Assembly (NCBI GenBank): GCA_002327965.1
Contig: DCVB01000107.1
Span: 1 to 34,694 of the forward strand
Length of the DNA stretch: 34,694 nucleotides
Direction of reading: 5' to 3'
Origin: Candidatus Aminicenantes bacterium UBA2199
GTDB taxonomy: Bacteria > Acidobacteriota > Aminicenantia > UBA2199
Every line of letters starts with the position of its first letter. Positions within the stretch are counted from its first letter, which is position 1. The position numbers and the translations under genes were made by a program. The notes under the pieces are model-generated. The model was not told the origin of the DNA and made no database searches. It worked only from the letters and a program-made list of their open reading frames with translations. Of this stretch, positions 34,516 to 34,694 are shown one piece after another.

Positions 34516-34694
34516 GTGGGGGATGCCGTCACCGTCATGGGCGACGATTTGACCCCGCGGCAGATCGTCCGCGAGCTCGACCGCTTCATCATCGGCCAGA
34601 ACAACGCCAAAAAGGCGGTGAGCATCGCCCTGCGCAACCGTTACCGCCGCCAGAAACTGCCTGCGGACATCGCCGACGACATCATCCCCAAGAA
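34516..34694 (+). CDS. hslU: HslU (ClpY) ATPase subunit, 5' part only
   Basis: The frame starts with GTG 34516 (or ATG 34537) and runs off the window. The visible 59 residues contain LTPRQIVRELDRFIIGQNNAKKAVSIALRNRYRR, the conserved start of HslU unfoldases, just before the Walker A region that lies outside. It is co-transcribed with hslV. Confidence 0.93.
   Translation, partial: MGDAVTVMGDDLTPRQIVRELDRFIIGQNNAKKAVSIALRNRYRRQKLPADIADDIIPK

Overview
The window is about 60% GC and reads as a chromosomal segment of a Gram-negative-type bacterium. Evidence for this is a SppA signal peptide peptidase, a PtsN-like EIIA protein, an MglB/MglA polarity pair, HslVU and a secreted M1-like peptidase. 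The gene mix, a very long GH13-like protein and dispersed low-complexity intergenic words remind me of uncultured Acidobacteriota or Aminicenantes-type lineages. That placement is an inference at low to moderate confidence; no rRNA gene is present.

Layout, left to right. (1) 1-2400: larC and folE overlap and are followed by a TIGR02265/DUF2378-like gene. A large imperfect inverted repeat built of AAATTCCAA words follows. (2) 2713-5450, minus strand: sppA and an EamA transporter. (3) 5584-6819: a fold-type I aminotransferase. (4) 9382-6969, minus strand: a tight mglB-mglA-radical SAM operon. (5) 12223-9454, minus strand: the conserved block tRNA-Ser, SRP RNA, dnaX, ybaB, recR. (6) 17263-12378, minus strand: an MFS transporter and a 1200-residue GH13-like protein. 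(7) 17368-19839: a ZnuABC-type metal importer, then tRNA-Asn and a PTS EIIA gene. (8) 20706-28890: rlmI, split by a 7-kb insertion. (9) 28996-34694: a second radical SAM gene, a membrane sulfatase-fold protein, an M1-like peptidase, hslV and the start of hslU.

The most striking structure is region 8. The first 31 codons of rlmI, with their promoter, occur twice in direct orientation. The left copy (20706) runs out of frame after codon 31. The right copy (27703) begins the intact gene. The last 48 bp of the duplicated part are identical (20751-20798 and 27748-27795), while the 45 coding bases before them differ mostly at silent positions. This is the expected footprint of an element that integrated into the 5' end of rlmI and brought a replacement promoter and 5' end. 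Inside are an NtrC-type sigma-54 activator, a near-perfect -24/-12 promoter with putative upstream activator sites, and a six-part cassette: sensor kinase, response regulator with TPR-like repeats, two TrkA proteins and TrkH. No recombinase gene is visible in it. I interpret it as a sigma-54-controlled potassium-uptake island.

A second theme is promoter geometry. larC, both rlmI copies and hslV each have a -35/17 bp/-10 promoter whose -10 box lies exactly 6 nt before the ATG. This predicts leaderless mRNAs. Other genes in the window have ordinary Shine-Dalgarno sites.
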